From the NCBI GenBank assembly GCA_041874755.1, contig CP102611.1, positions 372,001 through 436,000 on the forward strand: DNA of 64,000 bases, read 5' to 3'. Below the pieces are notes generated by a model. It was given only the letters and a program-made list of their open reading frames with translations. It did not search any database and was not told where the DNA came from. Of the stretch, positions 8,697-18,756 are shown in pieces (the first letter of the stretch is position 1; every line of letters begins with the position of its first letter). The stretch is from Chitinibacter sp. SCUT-21. Its GTDB lineage: Bacteria > Pseudomonadota > Gammaproteobacteria > Burkholderiales > Chitinibacteraceae. A program made the translations under genes and the position numbers.

Positions 8697-10310
8697 TTAG
8701 CCAGCCAGCTGCGCTGCGATTAAGGCGCGCAAATGCTTTTTACTCACTTTGCCAACACCGGTTTTAGGAAATTGCGGCAAAAACTCGATGCGATCAGGAA
8801 TTTTGTACGTCGCCAAACCGCGTTCGCGCAAAAAGCGAATCAAGTCGACACCACGCACCGATTCGTCACTGCGAATAACAAATGCGCAGCTTTTTTCGCC
8901 CAAGTAAGCGTCGGGCATGGCCACAACCGCCGCGTCGACGACGCGATCGTGTTCAAGCAATTGGTTTTCAACTTCCTCGGCCGAAATTTTCTCGCCGCCG
9001 CGATTGATTTGATCTTTGGCGCGGCCTTCAACGACGAGGTTGCCCTCGGCGGTCAGCCGAACGCGATCGCCAGTGCGATAAAACCCATCCGGCGTGAACG
9101 CGCGCTCGTTGTGCTCGTCAGCGCGGTAGTAGCCATGAATGGTGTACGGGCCGCGCGTGAGCAAATGTCCGACCTCGCCCTTTGCAACGGGCAGATCTTC
9201 ATCATCGACAATGCGAATTTCATCGTGCGGCGAAATGGGCCGCCCTTGGCTGTAGCACGTCACCTCAAGCCTATCGTCAAGTCGCGTGTAATTAACCAAG
9301 CCTTCGGCCATGCCAAACACTTGCTGCAAGGTCACGTTCAACTCGCGCGTCAACCGGCGTGCGACTTCAGGGCTAAAACGCGCACCACCCACTTGGACGA
9401 CGCGAAGGCTACGCAGATCGGGCTTTAAACTCTTAACGGCATCAAGCCAAACTGGCACCAAGGGCGGCACCAGCGCCGTCATCGTCACGCCCTCTTTGGC
9501 AATCCAATTGAGCGCCACATCCGGGCTCGGGTGCGCGCACATCACCACTTTGCCGCCGGCATAGAACGTGCCGAGCGAGCCGGGTGAACTTAGCGCAAAG
9601 TTATGTCCGCACGGAATGACGCTCAAATACACGCTATCCGGTGTCAGTTGGCAAATTTCGGCGCTGCCGCGCAAGCTGTAGATGTAATCGTCGTGCGTAC
9701 GCGGGATTAGCTTCGGCGTACCGGTACTACCGCCCGACAACTGAAAAAACGCCACGTCGCTGGCCAATGGCTCAGCCGGCAATTCTCCGTTTTTTGTTGG
9801 CACACTCGCCAGCGCAGTAAATTCGGCCGCCTCGCCCAGCACAATGACATGTTGCAAACTAGGCGCTTCTGCCTGTACTTCGCGCGCCAAAGCGCGGTAA
9901 TCAAAACCGGCGTGCGTATCGGCGATGATGTAAGCCACTGCTTCGGCATGCTGACAAAAGTTCCGAATTTCAAACTTGCGATGCGGTGGCAATGCAAAAA
10001 TTGGCAACGCACCAAGGCGAAATAAGGCAAAAATTACGATTAAAAATTCGGCGCAATTGGGCAACTGTACGACGACGCGATCTTGCGGCTGTATGCCCAG
10101 TGCAGCAAAGCCCTTGGCCATTTGCGTCACTTGCTCGCTCAATTGCGTGTAAGTGAGTCTGTGCGTGTCGCTGACGATCGCGTCGCGATCGCCAAATTGC
10201 GCGACTCGCTCGGCTAGCATGGCTGGGAAAGTTTCGCCACGCCAATAGCCTGCAGCACGGTATTGCTCGGCAAGCTCTTCAGGCCATGGCGTGCAATGAG
10301 ATACCCGCAT
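8697..10310 (-). CDS. entE: 2,3-dihydroxybenzoate-AMP ligase
   Basis: 537 residues, the usual EntE/DhbE length. Adenylate-forming motifs are '[19 protein letters not shown]' near 197, '[11 protein letters not shown]', 'YRTGDRV' and '[15 protein letters not shown]'. The [10 protein letters not shown] segment is typical of aryl-acid ligases. It activates DHB with ATP and transfers it to the EntB carrier domain in the cytosol. Its ATG overlaps the stop of entC by one base (TAATG), which indicates translational coupling. Confidence 0.95.
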   Translation of the reverse strand: MRVSHCTPWPEELAEQYRAAGYWRGETFPAMLAERVAQFGDRDAIVSDTHRLTYTQLSEQVTQMAKGFAALGIQPQDRVVVQLPNCAEFLIVIFALFRLGALPIFALPPHRKFEIRNFCQHAEAVAYIIADTHAGFDYRALAREVQAEAPSLQHVIVLGEAAEFTALASVPTKNGELPAEPLASDVAFFQLSGGSTGTPKLIPRTHDDYIYSLRGSAEICQLTPDSVYLSVIPCGHNFALSSPGSLGTFYAGGKVVMCAHPSPDVALNWIAKEGVTMTALVPPLVPVWLDAVKSLKPDLRSLRVVQVGGARFSPEVARRLTRELNVTLQQVFGMAEGLVNYTRLDDRLEVTCYSQGRPISPHDEIRIVDDEDLPVAKGEVGHLLTRGPYTIHGYYRADEHNERAFTPDGFYRTGDRVRLTAEGNLVVEGRAKDQINRGGEKISAEEVENQLLEHDRVVDAAVVAMPDAYLGEKSCAFVIRSDESVRGVDLIRFLRERGLATYKIPDRIEFLPQFPKTGVGKVSKKHLRALIAAQLAG

Positions 10311-11494
10311 TACACCGCTCCTTCAGCCGCGTCTGCCGACAAACCCAAGGCATTGAGCATGGTTTTGAATTTGGCCGCGGTTTCGGTCAATTCGCTTTGC
10401 GGTGTTGAATCGACAACGACGCCAGCCCCCGCAAATAACCGCACTTGTTTACCCTTCACTTTGGCGCAGCGGATGGTCACAATCCACTCGCCATTCCCCT
10501 CGGCGTCGCACCAGCCAACCATGCCGGTATAAAAACCGCGATCGAATGGCTCTAACTCAGCAATCAAATCGCGCGCGGCCTGATTCGGGTAACCGCATAC
10601 CGCAGGTGTCGGGTGTAAATGCGCAGCCAGCCATAATGAACTTGCCGATTCGTCCTGAAGTTGACCACGAATATCGCTGGCCAAATGCCACATCGTTGCG
10701 GTACTGACTAAGTTTGGGCTCGCTGGCGCGACCAAATGACTGCAAAACGGGCGTAAATTGGCTGCGACCGCATCGGCCACCACTTTATGCTCGTACAGAT
10801 CTTTGGCTGAATTCAGTAGCACATCGCACCGGCGCGCGTCTTCTTGCGGCTGATAGGCTCGAGCCGCCGAACCCGCCAATGGGTTGGAGCGCACGTAAAC
10901 CCCATTACGGCTGAGTAAGAGCTCAGGACTTGCGCCGATTAGTGTGCCCTGTTCGGCATCATCTAAATTAACGGCAAAGGTATAGCCACTTGCATTATTT
11001 CCAGCAAGGCGCGCCAGCAGATACCCCACATCAAATTCTTTTTCAGTGCTGACGCTCAAGGTTCGGGCAAGGACAACTTTGCTCAGCAGCTTGCTTTTCA
11101 TGCGCTCAACCGCTTCGGCCACGCCTGCGGCGTACACTTGCGGTGCAGGCTCTGCGGCAATGCTGTAATTCATTTTCTCGCCTTGACCCAGCGGCTGTGA
11201 CGCAAGTGGTCCGGCGCGAAGTACGGTTTGCGGAATCGACAGGCAAGCCGTTTGATGGCCATCAAAGGGAATTGCACCGACGACCACGGGGTTGGGATGG
11301 CCCGCGGCTTTTGCCTTTTTCAATGCAGCATCAACGTTCTTGCTCAAATCCAGCAGATTATCGGCACTTGGCACCTTGGCGTAATGCCCTTGGCCGAGCA
11401 AAGTGTGCTCCGGTGTCGCAAAAAAGAAAGGCTGCTCGCTAGCGTAATTCGCCAGTAGCTCTTGGGCGCTGGGCACTGCGGTAGATTGTGTCAT
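10310..11494 (-). CDS. entC: Isochorismate synthase
   Basis: 394 residues of the chorismate-binding superfamily (PF00425). Diagnostic motifs are 'KVVLARTL', 'IGASPELLL', '[11 protein letters not shown]', '[14 protein letters not shown]' and the C-terminal 'LFAGAGVV'. It isomerises chorismate to isochorismate, the first committed step to DHB. It heads the entCEB series with a one-base overlap to entE. No clear Fur box is seen directly upstream, so iron control may come from a more distant promoter. Confidence 0.94.
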   Translation of the reverse strand: MTQSTAVPSAQELLANYASEQPFFFATPEHTLLGQGHYAKVPSADNLLDLSKNVDAALKKAKAAGHPNPVVVGAIPFDGHQTACLSIPQTVLRAGPLASQPLGQGEKMNYSIAAEPAPQVYAAGVAEAVERMKSKLLSKVVLARTLSVSTEKEFDVGYLLARLAGNNASGYTFAVNLDDAEQGTLIGASPELLLSRNGVYVRSNPLAGSAARAYQPQEDARRCDVLLNSAKDLYEHKVVADAVAANLRPFCSHLVAPASPNLVSTATMWHLASDIRGQLQDESASSLWLAAHLHPTPAVCGYPNQAARDLIAELEPFDRGFYTGMVGWCDAEGNGEWIVTIRCAKVKGKQVRLFAGAGVVVDSTPQSELTETAAKFKTMLNALGLSADAAEGAV

Positions 11495-11548
11495 GGTAAA
11501 AGTCTCATCTGCGGGTTAAGGGTAATCTTGTTATTTTTCTAACTCGTA

Positions 11549-11580
11549 CAGGGAATGCGCGTGCGAACTACGCTTCCCTG
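11549..11580 (-). terminator. Hairpin between MFS gene and entC
   Basis: CAGGGAA…TTCCCTG arms with extra GCG/CGC pairing form a stem in the 158-base gap between the exporter stop and entC. There is no T-run, so it is a possible weak terminator or processing site. Confidence 0.35.
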
Positions 11581-11652
11581 CGCTTGCTGATTAGCCCCGC
11601 ACACACAAGCTGTGAACTTGAACCCATTGAACTGAAAACCATCATCCGCCAT

Positions 11653-12966
11653 TTACTTGCTAACTCCCGCTGGCTGCACTTCTACTGCTAGCGCAATTGC
11701 AGCACTTTCAGGCTCCACAGCCGCGTGCTTGGATACCTGATGCAGCTGAATTTTTCCCGACAAATACAAAGTCATTCCGGTAATGACAATAGCCACCCAG
11801 CCAGCAGTGCCATAGCCACTTATTTCGCCACTGACACTCTGGCTAATCAGCATGCCGCCGATATAGGCCGCCAAGCCATTGGCCATCTGCTGAATAGCGG
11901 CATTCAAGGACATGAAAGTGCCGCGCTGCGCTGGCTTGACGGCAGACATCGTAATGGCCATCGCACTGACCGCGCGGCCAGGCCCGAGCGCGAAAAACAC
12001 GGTGGTACACAACAGGACCCAGCCCAGCGCAACCGCGGGTAAATGCGTCAGGGCAAAAATCGGCAATATCGACAAAGCCGCCACGATGCGGTAGCTCTTG
12101 ACCTTGCCCCAATTGTCGGCAAGGCGACCGATAAAACGTGCACTAAAGAAACTGGCCGTACCACCAATGGCATACACCAGCGGAATCAATTCGGCGGCTA
12201 CACCCACGCTGCCGGTCAGATACAGCGTGATGTAGGGAATTACAACAAACGTCGAACCACCGCCCAGCGCCATGAATAGGATCGCAAGGCAATGATTGCG
12301 CTCGCGCAGTACTGCAACGAGATTGGCAGTTGGAGATATTCGCGCATTAGCTTGGGGACAACGAGCGTGCAGCAGATGCGAGCGCAAGCTTGGCAACTTC
12401 ATACTAGCCAGCAGTAGAAAAATCGCTGCCAGTACGCCGATGGCGACAAAAGGAACTCGCCAGCTCAACACATTGCTGAGCAACAACGCCATAGGTACGC
12501 CAAGCACCGAGGCAACCGCCGTTGCCGACATTACCGAAGCACTGGCTTGGCCGCGTCGCTCAAACGGAATCAGATCAGCAACCATGGTCTGCACCATCGC
12601 TGCGAGCACGCCGCCAAAAGCGCCAGCCATTGCTCTTGCGGTCAATAAAGATTCAAAACTGCCAGCCGCAGCACACCACAGCGTGGACAAAATAAAGATG
12701 AAAAAGAACAAGAGCAGCAAACGCTTGCGCTCAAATAAATCAACAAAAGCCGCGGCCAAAAAGCCGCTCACTGCCGCTGCCAGCGTATATGCTGACACCA
12801 GCAAGGCAAATTCGTGCGTGCTTAATGCCAAGGATTTGATTAACACAGGCCCCAGGGGCATAAGCACCATGAAATCGAGAATGTGCGAGAACTGTATGCC
12901 CGCCAATATGCAAAGCAATTCACGCTCGTGTTTTAACGACAATGGTGTGGCTAGTGATGGGTTCAT
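11653..12966 (-). CDS. MFS transporter, probable siderophore exporter
   Basis: 437 residues from the ATG at 12966, which has GGGG upstream; the seven extra codons of a longer reading are unlikely. Twelve hydrophobic segments carry major-facilitator motifs ('LLTARAMAGAFGG', 'DLIPFERRGQASA'). The order receptor-MFS-entCEB mirrors loci in which an MFS protein (EntS-type role) exports the new siderophore. Similarity is to general AraJ-like drug efflux, so the export role rests on context. Confidence 0.85.
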   Translation of the reverse strand: MNPSLATPLSLKHERELLCILAGIQFSHILDFMVLMPLGPVLIKSLALSTHEFALLVSAYTLAAAVSGFLAAAFVDLFERKRLLLLFFFIFILSTLWCAAAGSFESLLTARAMAGAFGGVLAAMVQTMVADLIPFERRGQASASVMSATAVASVLGVPMALLLSNVLSWRVPFVAIGVLAAIFLLLASMKLPSLRSHLLHARCPQANARISPTANLVAVLRERNHCLAILFMALGGGSTFVVIPYITLYLTGSVGVAAELIPLVYAIGGTASFFSARFIGRLADNWGKVKSYRIVAALSILPIFALTHLPAVALGWVLLCTTVFFALGPGRAVSAMAITMSAVKPAQRGTFMSLNAAIQQMANGLAAYIGGMLISQSVSGEISGYGTAGWVAIVITGMTLYLSGKIQLHQVSKHAAVEPESAAIALAVEVQPAGVSK

Positions 12967-13031
12967 GGTTGCCCCGTAGCAGAACAAAAGCCAAATTTCT
13001 TACCCGTTTTGGCGAGCTTAAAGGTGATTAA

Positions 13032-13097
13032 ATTCAAGATTTCGTGCACCAGCGCAGCCCTCCTTCGTGCTGCTGCGCTGGATACAAAATCTTGAAT
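13032..13097 (-). terminator. Nested double-stem terminator after the receptor gene
   Basis: An outer stem ATTCAAGATTT/AAATCTTGAAT (13032-13042/13087-13097) encloses an inner stem CCAGCGCAGC/GCTGCGCTGG (13049-13058/13072-13081). It lies just after the receptor stop and before the MFS gene, so it probably separates or attenuates the two. Confidence 0.7.
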
Positions 13098-13104
13098 CAC
13101 GTCA

Positions 13105-15177
13105 TTAGAAGTTGGTAGCGACCTTCATCCAGTAGCGACGTCCTTCGTCAACCATCCAGTTGCCATCTAGACCTTGGGCGCGAGTACGTTCATCCACGGG
13201 AACCACTTCATCGGTCAGATTGAGCACAGCCATACTGATGCTGACGTTTTTATTAATCACGTAGCTGGTGCCCAAATCAAAAGTCAGCGTTGATTCGCGA
13301 GTGCGAATGCCATTAGCGCCATTGCGGAATGCCGCAAAAACTTCTTCGCCGGAATACGTTGCGTGAATGTATGAAGACCATTTGCTGTTCGGCGTCCAAT
13401 CGACTTGCAGGTTGGCCATATTTTCTGGCGTGCGAGTCAAAGGCTGGCCGTCGAGCGACGTACCGTTGTAGGCCGGTTCACCTCCCCCTTCACGGCTTGA
13501 ATGCGTGTACGTATAGTTGCCCGAGACTTTCCAATCACGACCAATCGGCCAGCTCGCCGCGACTTCAACGCCTCGAATAACGGCTTTGTCGATATTGTCG
13601 TAAACGTAGATGTTGTAGCCTTTGTACAGCGGATCACGTTTGCCAGTGTCATAGCTGGTGACTTTGTTTTTAAAGTCATTGTTAAACATGGTGAACGAGA
13701 ATGACTCGCCTTGGCTGCCGTCATAACGCACGCCGATTTCTTCGGTCAGGCTATCTTCCGGCTTCAAATTTGGATTGCCGCACAATGAGCCAGGGCGCAG
13801 GCCGGTATTAACACGACCTGACGTCATGCAATAGCCCGCTGTAGTTTGACGCAGCGTCGGCGATTTAAAGCCACTAGCCACACCAGCACGCAAAGTCCAT
13901 AAATCGGTTAATTTATACACAGCATACAGACGCGGGCTCCAATGTGAATCGTATAGATCAGAGTTGTCGACCCGCAGACCACCAGTCAATGACAGCTTGT
14001 CAGTCACGGCAAATTCGTCTTCTACAAACAGTGCCCATGACGTAGCATCCGCTTCATTCGGGCTGGCTTTATGGCCAGGTACTGGAGATTCGGTACGCAA
14101 ACCCCGCAATTGGTTGTGATTGTATTGGCCACCGAATTTGACGATATGCGCGTCAAACGGCAACGTCACTAGTGCATCAACCACGGTATTGTCGATGTCG
14201 CGTGGCAATGGATTGTTTGCGCCATTTTTGGTATTGCTTTCTTTTCCTTTCTCTTGATAGACAGAGATCGATGTCAGACCAAAACCCCAGCGGCCGTTAT
14301 GCGTCATACTCCAGTAGTCGCGCGCATAATCGTTTTCAACATTACCCAAAGCCGCCGTGCTGGTCATGCCTATCGTACTGGTGTTGTCGAGCTCATTACG
14401 GCCTACGGTCAAGATAATGTCTTGATTGTCGGTCGGCGTAACGGTTAGCTTGGCGCCCAATGTTCTATCTTTGGTGCCATAAGCACCTGCCGTTAAGCTC
14501 TTTGGATCGTAGTAATCATCTTCGGCGCGGTTACTGTAGTTGCCAAAAAATTGCAAACCCGCCACGCCTTCTTTCAAGGGGCCGCTCAACCAGAATTCAC
14601 CTTGGCCGGTGTTGCCGTGCGCCGAGTCTTCCTGCAAAGTGCCGCTCACGCTGATCGCGCCTTGCCATTGCTTGGCAATTTTGCGCGTAATGATATTGAT
14701 GACACCGCCCATCGCATCAGCACCGTAGAGTGACGACATCGGGCCACGGATCACTTCGATACGCTCGATAGCCGATAGCGGTGGAATCAAAGACGGCTGA
14801 ACACCACCCGAGCTACGGTTTGACGTTTCGCGCGTATTCTGGCGTTTGCCATCAACCAAGATCAACGTATATTCACCCGGCATACCGCGAATCTGAATGT
14901 CTTTATCGTTTGGGGAGTAGCCGGTGATGCTAATACCTTCAATTTGGCGCACCGCATCTTCCAGATTGGCAAACGGCTTGGATTCAAGTTGTTCGCGCGT
15001 AATCACAGAAATACTCGCTGGCGCTTCCTTGATTTGTTGCTCATAGCCCGAAGCCGTCACAACAACGGCATCCAGCGTGGCCACATCATCAGCATAAGCA
15101 CTACCCATCAATGCCAACCCTAGCAAGAAAGGGATGGGACGAACGACAAAATCAGCTTGCTCAAACTTCGCAGACAT
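13105..15177 (-). CDS. TonB-dependent catecholate siderophore receptor (CirA/IrgA type)
   Basis: 690-residue outer-membrane receptor. After a signal region (ending near 'GSAYA', residue 29) comes a TonB-box-like 'LDAVVVTAS', then the plug ('APASISVITREQLESKPFAN', 'IERIEVIRGPMSSLYGADAM', 'GGVINIITRK') and a 22-strand-sized barrel ending in the expected aromatic residue ('YWMKVATNF'). The MSSLYG-AMGG stretch resembles CirA/IrgA more than FepA. It imports the ferric catecholate with TonB energy. It is divergent from an AraC-type activator over a Fur-like site. Confidence 0.94.
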   Translation of the reverse strand: MSAKFEQADFVVRPIPFLLGLALMGSAYADDVATLDAVVVTASGYEQQIKEAPASISVITREQLESKPFANLEDAVRQIEGISITGYSPNDKDIQIRGMPGEYTLILVDGKRQNTRETSNRSSGGVQPSLIPPLSAIERIEVIRGPMSSLYGADAMGGVINIITRKIAKQWQGAISVSGTLQEDSAHGNTGQGEFWLSGPLKEGVAGLQFFGNYSNRAEDDYYDPKSLTAGAYGTKDRTLGAKLTVTPTDNQDIILTVGRNELDNTSTIGMTSTAALGNVENDYARDYWSMTHNGRWGFGLTSISVYQEKGKESNTKNGANNPLPRDIDNTVVDALVTLPFDAHIVKFGGQYNHNQLRGLRTESPVPGHKASPNEADATSWALFVEDEFAVTDKLSLTGGLRVDNSDLYDSHWSPRLYAVYKLTDLWTLRAGVASGFKSPTLRQTTAGYCMTSGRVNTGLRPGSLCGNPNLKPEDSLTEEIGVRYDGSQGESFSFTMFNNDFKNKVTSYDTGKRDPLYKGYNIYVYDNIDKAVIRGVEVAASWPIGRDWKVSGNYTYTHSSREGGGEPAYNGTSLDGQPLTRTPENMANLQVDWTPNSKWSSYIHATYSGEEVFAAFRNGANGIRTRESTLTFDLGTSYVINKNVSISMAVLNLTDEVVPVDERTRAQGLDGNWMVDEGRRYWMKVATNF

Positions 15178-15210
15178 TAAAAATCCTTTTTACGCGCACA
15201 TTACTATCAA

Positions 15211-15230
15211 ATGAGAATGAATATCAATAC
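15211..15230. promoter_or_regulatory. Fur-like box between receptor and AraC-type regulator
   Basis: ATGAGAATGAATATCAATAC reads as three degenerate GATAAT-type hexamers in the divergent promoter region. It could control both the receptor and the regulator. It is weaker than the box at 2242. Confidence 0.65.
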
Positions 15231-15322
15231 AATGCGAATTATGCCTGAGAAAAATGAGGGCCACTTTTGCGCTAGCCAATCAAATCTTTGCGCGCGCAAT
15301 ACTTTTCCATTAGGAGAACCCA

Positions 15323-16246
15323 ATGCTAGAGATGTCCAATCTGATTTCGAGTAGCGATACGCAAACGCTCAAGCTGCGATCGGAACACGATGGCGTTGTT
15401 TTAACGGGGCGGGTTTTCAATGAGAAATATCATAACCAGCTCGAGTTGCATTGCAGCGATATCAAGCTCAAACAGCAAATCCGAAGCCAGTCACAACTCA
15501 AGCCCGGCATCAAGCTGATTGTGATGCTGGAAGGCTGCATCGCCATGCAATCGTCCCGGATGCAGCACAGGTTAGACTCGCAGCAATCAGGAGTGCTACT
15601 AGTTTCCAGTACGGAAAATGAGCCATTCAAACGCGCGATGCTGGAGCTTGGGAGTCAGCAACAAGTCGTTTTGCATGTACCACCCGAGTGGTTTGAAGAA
15701 GGCGGCTACACCAGTTTGCCAAGCTTTAAAAAAACCGCGCAATTTTGCCAGCAGCATCTGGCCTATTATCAATGGCGAGCCAGTAAGTACTTGCAGTCAA
15801 TGTGCAAAATGCTGTTTCAGGACTGGACTTTGCAAGACCATATGCAAAAACTGCACCGCGAGTTTCTCGCGCTGGAATTACTGCATTACGGCTTAGAGCC
15901 GTTATCGGGTAAAACGTTTATAGATCCACGTGCCGAGCAACGCGTCGCCAGACTGATCGAGCTATTGCACAGCGGTGAGGCCGATCATTATTCGCTGTCA
16001 GAAATGGCCAGCGCCGTCGGCAGCAATGCAACGACGCTGCAAAAACAGTTTCAGGAAAAAATGGGCCTCAGCATTTTCGACTACTTGCGCCGCTACAAAT
16101 TGGAAAACGCGCGCCTGCAATTGCAACAGGGATTGAGCGTAACCGAGGCGGCACTAATCGCCGGCTACAAAAGCCCGGCCAATTTTACGACCGCATTCAA
16201 ACGACTATTTGGTGCTTTACCCAAGAATGTTCGTGTACATAAGTAA
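15323..16246 (+). CDS. AraC-family regulator, PchR type
   Basis: 307 residues; AGGAG lies eight bases before the chosen ATG. The N-terminal ligand-binding part (about 1-200) is followed by two AraC helix-turn-helix motifs ('YSLSEMASAVGSNATTLQKQ' and 'LSVTEAALIAGYKSPANFTT' with 'FKRLFGALPKNVR'). PchR/YbtA/AlcR-type regulators sense the ferric siderophore and activate receptor and biosynthesis genes. Its divergent position to the receptor fits this role. Ligand and targets are inferred. Confidence 0.9.
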   Translation: MLEMSNLISSSDTQTLKLRSEHDGVVLTGRVFNEKYHNQLELHCSDIKLKQQIRSQSQLKPGIKLIVMLEGCIAMQSSRMQHRLDSQQSGVLLVSSTENEPFKRAMLELGSQQQVVLHVPPEWFEEGGYTSLPSFKKTAQFCQQHLAYYQWRASKYLQSMCKMLFQDWTLQDHMQKLHREFLALELLHYGLEPLSGKTFIDPRAEQRVARLIELLHSGEADHYSLSEMASAVGSNATTLQKQFQEKMGLSIFDYLRRYKLENARLQLQQGLSVTEAALIAGYKSPANFTTAFKRLFGALPKNVRVHK

Positions 16247-16368
16247 TTTACTAGCATGCAAAATCCGGAAAACCGTCTGTATTGTACGAAGTGGAGTGGA
16301 GGCCAACAGCATAAAGATATTTACTGTCAGCTATGGCCGAGCAGCACGTGAATCTATCACAAATAATT

Positions 16369-16448
16369 AAGGCCGCTACCTGATGGTTTGCGGCCTCTAA
16401 TTATTCCTCCATCGGCATCGACACCTCGGCCAAAGCGGCCGGTCATCG
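16369..16448 (-). repeat. Dispersed intergenic hairpin repeat, copy 1
   Basis: Read on the minus strand this is CTTTGGCCGAGGTGTCGATG … AGGCCGCAAACCATCAGGTAGCGGCCTT. It matches the copies at 24286-24356 and 33911-33990. Its 3' half folds as GGCCGC-ACC-loop-GGT-GCGGCC, a terminator-like stem. It lies between the AraC-type gene and the end of the T1SS operon. The rest of 16247-16530 shows no gene. Confidence 0.8.
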
Positions 16449-16530
16449 AAGGCAAACTCACGGAGTTATAACATACAAAACTGCCGCTCAAAGCAAGCCG
16501 TACAGGCTGGTGGCTATTTTTCTCCACCTA

Positions 16531-18684
16531 TTAACCTGCCTGTATTGCATGCAACCGGGCGTAATATCCATCAGCTCGACTAACTAGCTCTTGATGCGGC
16601 CCTTGCTCAACAATTTGCCCGCGATCCATGGCAATAATCCGATTGGCATCGCGTACCGCAGAAAGTCGATGTGCAATAATCAGCACTGTACGCCCTTGGC
16701 AGATGGCTTTCATGTTGTTCTGAATAATGCGTTCAGATTCGTAATCCAAGGCACTGGTGGCTTCATCAAAAATCAGGATGCGCGGATTGGTAATCAGCGC
16801 TCGTGCAATCGCGACGCGCTGACGCTGTCCACCCGACAAGCCAGTACCGTGTTCGCCCACCATCGTGTCATACCCTTCAGGCAACTCTACGATGAAGTCA
16901 TGAGCCCCTGCTAATTTGGCTGCATGAATCACCTTCTCCATATTCATACCAGGGTCAGCCAAAGCGATGTTGTCACGTATACTGCGATTGAAAAGCAAGT
17001 TTTCTTGCAAGACCACGCCGACTTGTCGACGCAGCCAAGCAGGATCAACCAGCCCCAGATCAATCCCATCAATCAACACGCGCCCACGCTCTGGCACATA
17101 CAAGCGCTGCAGCAATTTGGTCAGCGTGCTCTTACCTGAACCAGAGCGCCCCACAATGCCAATCACTTCACCAGCATTAATTTCCAATTTGATGCCTCGC
17201 AGGATTTCTGGACCATCGGCACAATAACGGAAATGGACTTGGTCAAATTCGATCTTGCCCTGAATCGGCGGCAGCGCAGCGCGGCTTTGGTTGATTTCAG
17301 TACGGGTATTTAAGATATCGCCCAAGCGTTGCATCGAAATACCTACCTGCTGGAAATCCTGCCACAGCTGGGCCAGACGCATGACGGGGCTTGCCACTCG
17401 GCCGGCCAGCATATTAAACGCAATCAGTTGCCCGACACTGAGATCGCCTTGAATCACCAGCTTGGCACCCAGCCACATCGTCGCGACGGTGACGATTTTT
17501 TGAATCAAGCTCACGCCCTGGCTACCCACATTGCCCAATTGGGAGACTTTGAATCCTGCAGCAACGTAGGCTGCCAGTTGGTTATCCCAACGGCGCGTCA
17601 CTTGCGGTTCAACGGCCATAGCCTTGACGGTTTCAATGCCATTGACTGTTTCAATCAAAAACGATTGATTTTCGGCACCGCGGGCGAACTTCTCATCCAG
17701 ACGCGCTTTCAAAACTGGAGTAATGAGCACAGATAGCGCCACATAACATGGCAGGGAAACCAGCACGATCAGCGTCAGCCACCAACTGTAGTAGACCATG
17801 ACAGCTAAAAAGACGATCGAGAAAAATAAATCGAGCACCGAGGTCAGGGCTTGGCCGGTCAGGAAATTACGAATGTTCTCCAGCTCACGCACACGCGCGA
17901 CCGAATCACCAGCGCGACGGGCCTGGAAATAAGCCAGTGGCAAATTGAGCAAATGACGGAATAACTTGGCGCCCAGCTCAACGTCAATACGGTTGGTGGT
18001 ATGGCTAAAAACATAGGTGCGCAGGAAAGTCATTCCCACTTCAAACAGCGAGATGACTAATAAGCCGATTGCCAGCACATCGAGTGTCGTCACACCACGA
18101 TGCACCAACACTTTATCCATGACGACTTGAAAGAACAGTGGCGTTGCCAGCGCAATCAGGTTCAAAAAGAATGAGACCAGCAAGACTTCACCGAGCAGCT
18201 TGCGGTATTTCACCACAGCTGGAATAAACCAAGAGAAATCGAACTTGGCCAAATCACCTGCCAAGCTCGCGCGTGAAGTAAACAGAATCAATCGCCCTGA
18301 CCACAAGGCTTGCCATTCATCCTGACTACATTGTTGCGGTCGACCGACTTGCGGGTCTTGGTACAACACCATCGCGCCATCGATTTTAGCCAGAATCACC
18401 CAACGACCATCGAGTAGCTGCGCCATCGCCGGTAACGGCGTGCGATCCAGACGATCGAAGCGTGAATGAAGTGCTTTAGCTTTCAAACCGGCTTGCTTGG
18501 CGGCACGCAGCACATCCTGCTCGCTGAGCAAACCTGACTCGCCAATAAACTGATGCTTGATCTGATCCGGCTCAATCGCCACCTGATGAAAGCGGGCCAG
18601 CATAACCATGCAGGCAAGCGCAGAATCAAAAGGAGGGATTGGTTCTTCATCAGATGGTGAAATGGGTAAATCGTGGGCGTTCAT
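16531..18684 (-). CDS. Type I secretion ABC exporter with C39-like domain (HlyB/RtxB type)
   Basis: 717 residues from ATG 18684. A longer reading would use a TTG inside the preceding terminator and is rejected. An N-terminal C39-like domain ('[20 protein letters not shown]') lacks a catalytic Cys/His pair, as in HlyB. A six-helix membrane domain follows (about 155-440), then an ABC ATPase with Walker A 'GRSGSGKST', signature 'LSGGQRQR' and Walker B '[12 protein letters not shown]'. It should export the RTX protein encoded just upstream together with the HlyD-type adaptor. No TolC-like gene is in the window. Confidence 0.94.
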   Translation of the reverse strand: MNAHDLPISPSDEEPIPPFDSALACMVMLARFHQVAIEPDQIKHQFIGESGLLSEQDVLRAAKQAGLKAKALHSRFDRLDRTPLPAMAQLLDGRWVILAKIDGAMVLYQDPQVGRPQQCSQDEWQALWSGRLILFTSRASLAGDLAKFDFSWFIPAVVKYRKLLGEVLLVSFFLNLIALATPLFFQVVMDKVLVHRGVTTLDVLAIGLLVISLFEVGMTFLRTYVFSHTTNRIDVELGAKLFRHLLNLPLAYFQARRAGDSVARVRELENIRNFLTGQALTSVLDLFFSIVFLAVMVYYSWWLTLIVLVSLPCYVALSVLITPVLKARLDEKFARGAENQSFLIETVNGIETVKAMAVEPQVTRRWDNQLAAYVAAGFKVSQLGNVGSQGVSLIQKIVTVATMWLGAKLVIQGDLSVGQLIAFNMLAGRVASPVMRLAQLWQDFQQVGISMQRLGDILNTRTEINQSRAALPPIQGKIEFDQVHFRYCADGPEILRGIKLEINAGEVIGIVGRSGSGKSTLTKLLQRLYVPERGRVLIDGIDLGLVDPAWLRRQVGVVLQENLLFNRSIRDNIALADPGMNMEKVIHAAKLAGAHDFIVELPEGYDTMVGEHGTGLSGGQRQRVAIARALITNPRILIFDEATSALDYESERIIQNNMKAICQGRTVLIIAHRLSAVRDANRIIAMDRGQIVEQGPHQELVSRADGYYARLHAIQAG

Positions 18685-18712
18685 TGGATTCAGATTTTTT
18701 GAAAATAAGAAA

Positions 18713-18734
18713 CCCGACCTCAAGAGAGGTCGGG
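18713..18734 (-). terminator. Terminator between RTX and exporter genes
   Basis: CCCGACCTC-TCTT-GAGGTCGGG followed on the minus strand by TTTCTTATTTTC. This is a classic rho-independent structure. It would limit expression of the exporter relative to the abundant substrate, as in many T1SS operons. Confidence 0.85.
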
Positions 18735-18756
18735 CGTATAGCTCTACAAGCCGATA

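Noticed and set aside
18685..18723. N-terminal extension of the T1SS exporter from a TTG
   Set aside because: The codons fall inside the terminator between the RTX and exporter genes.
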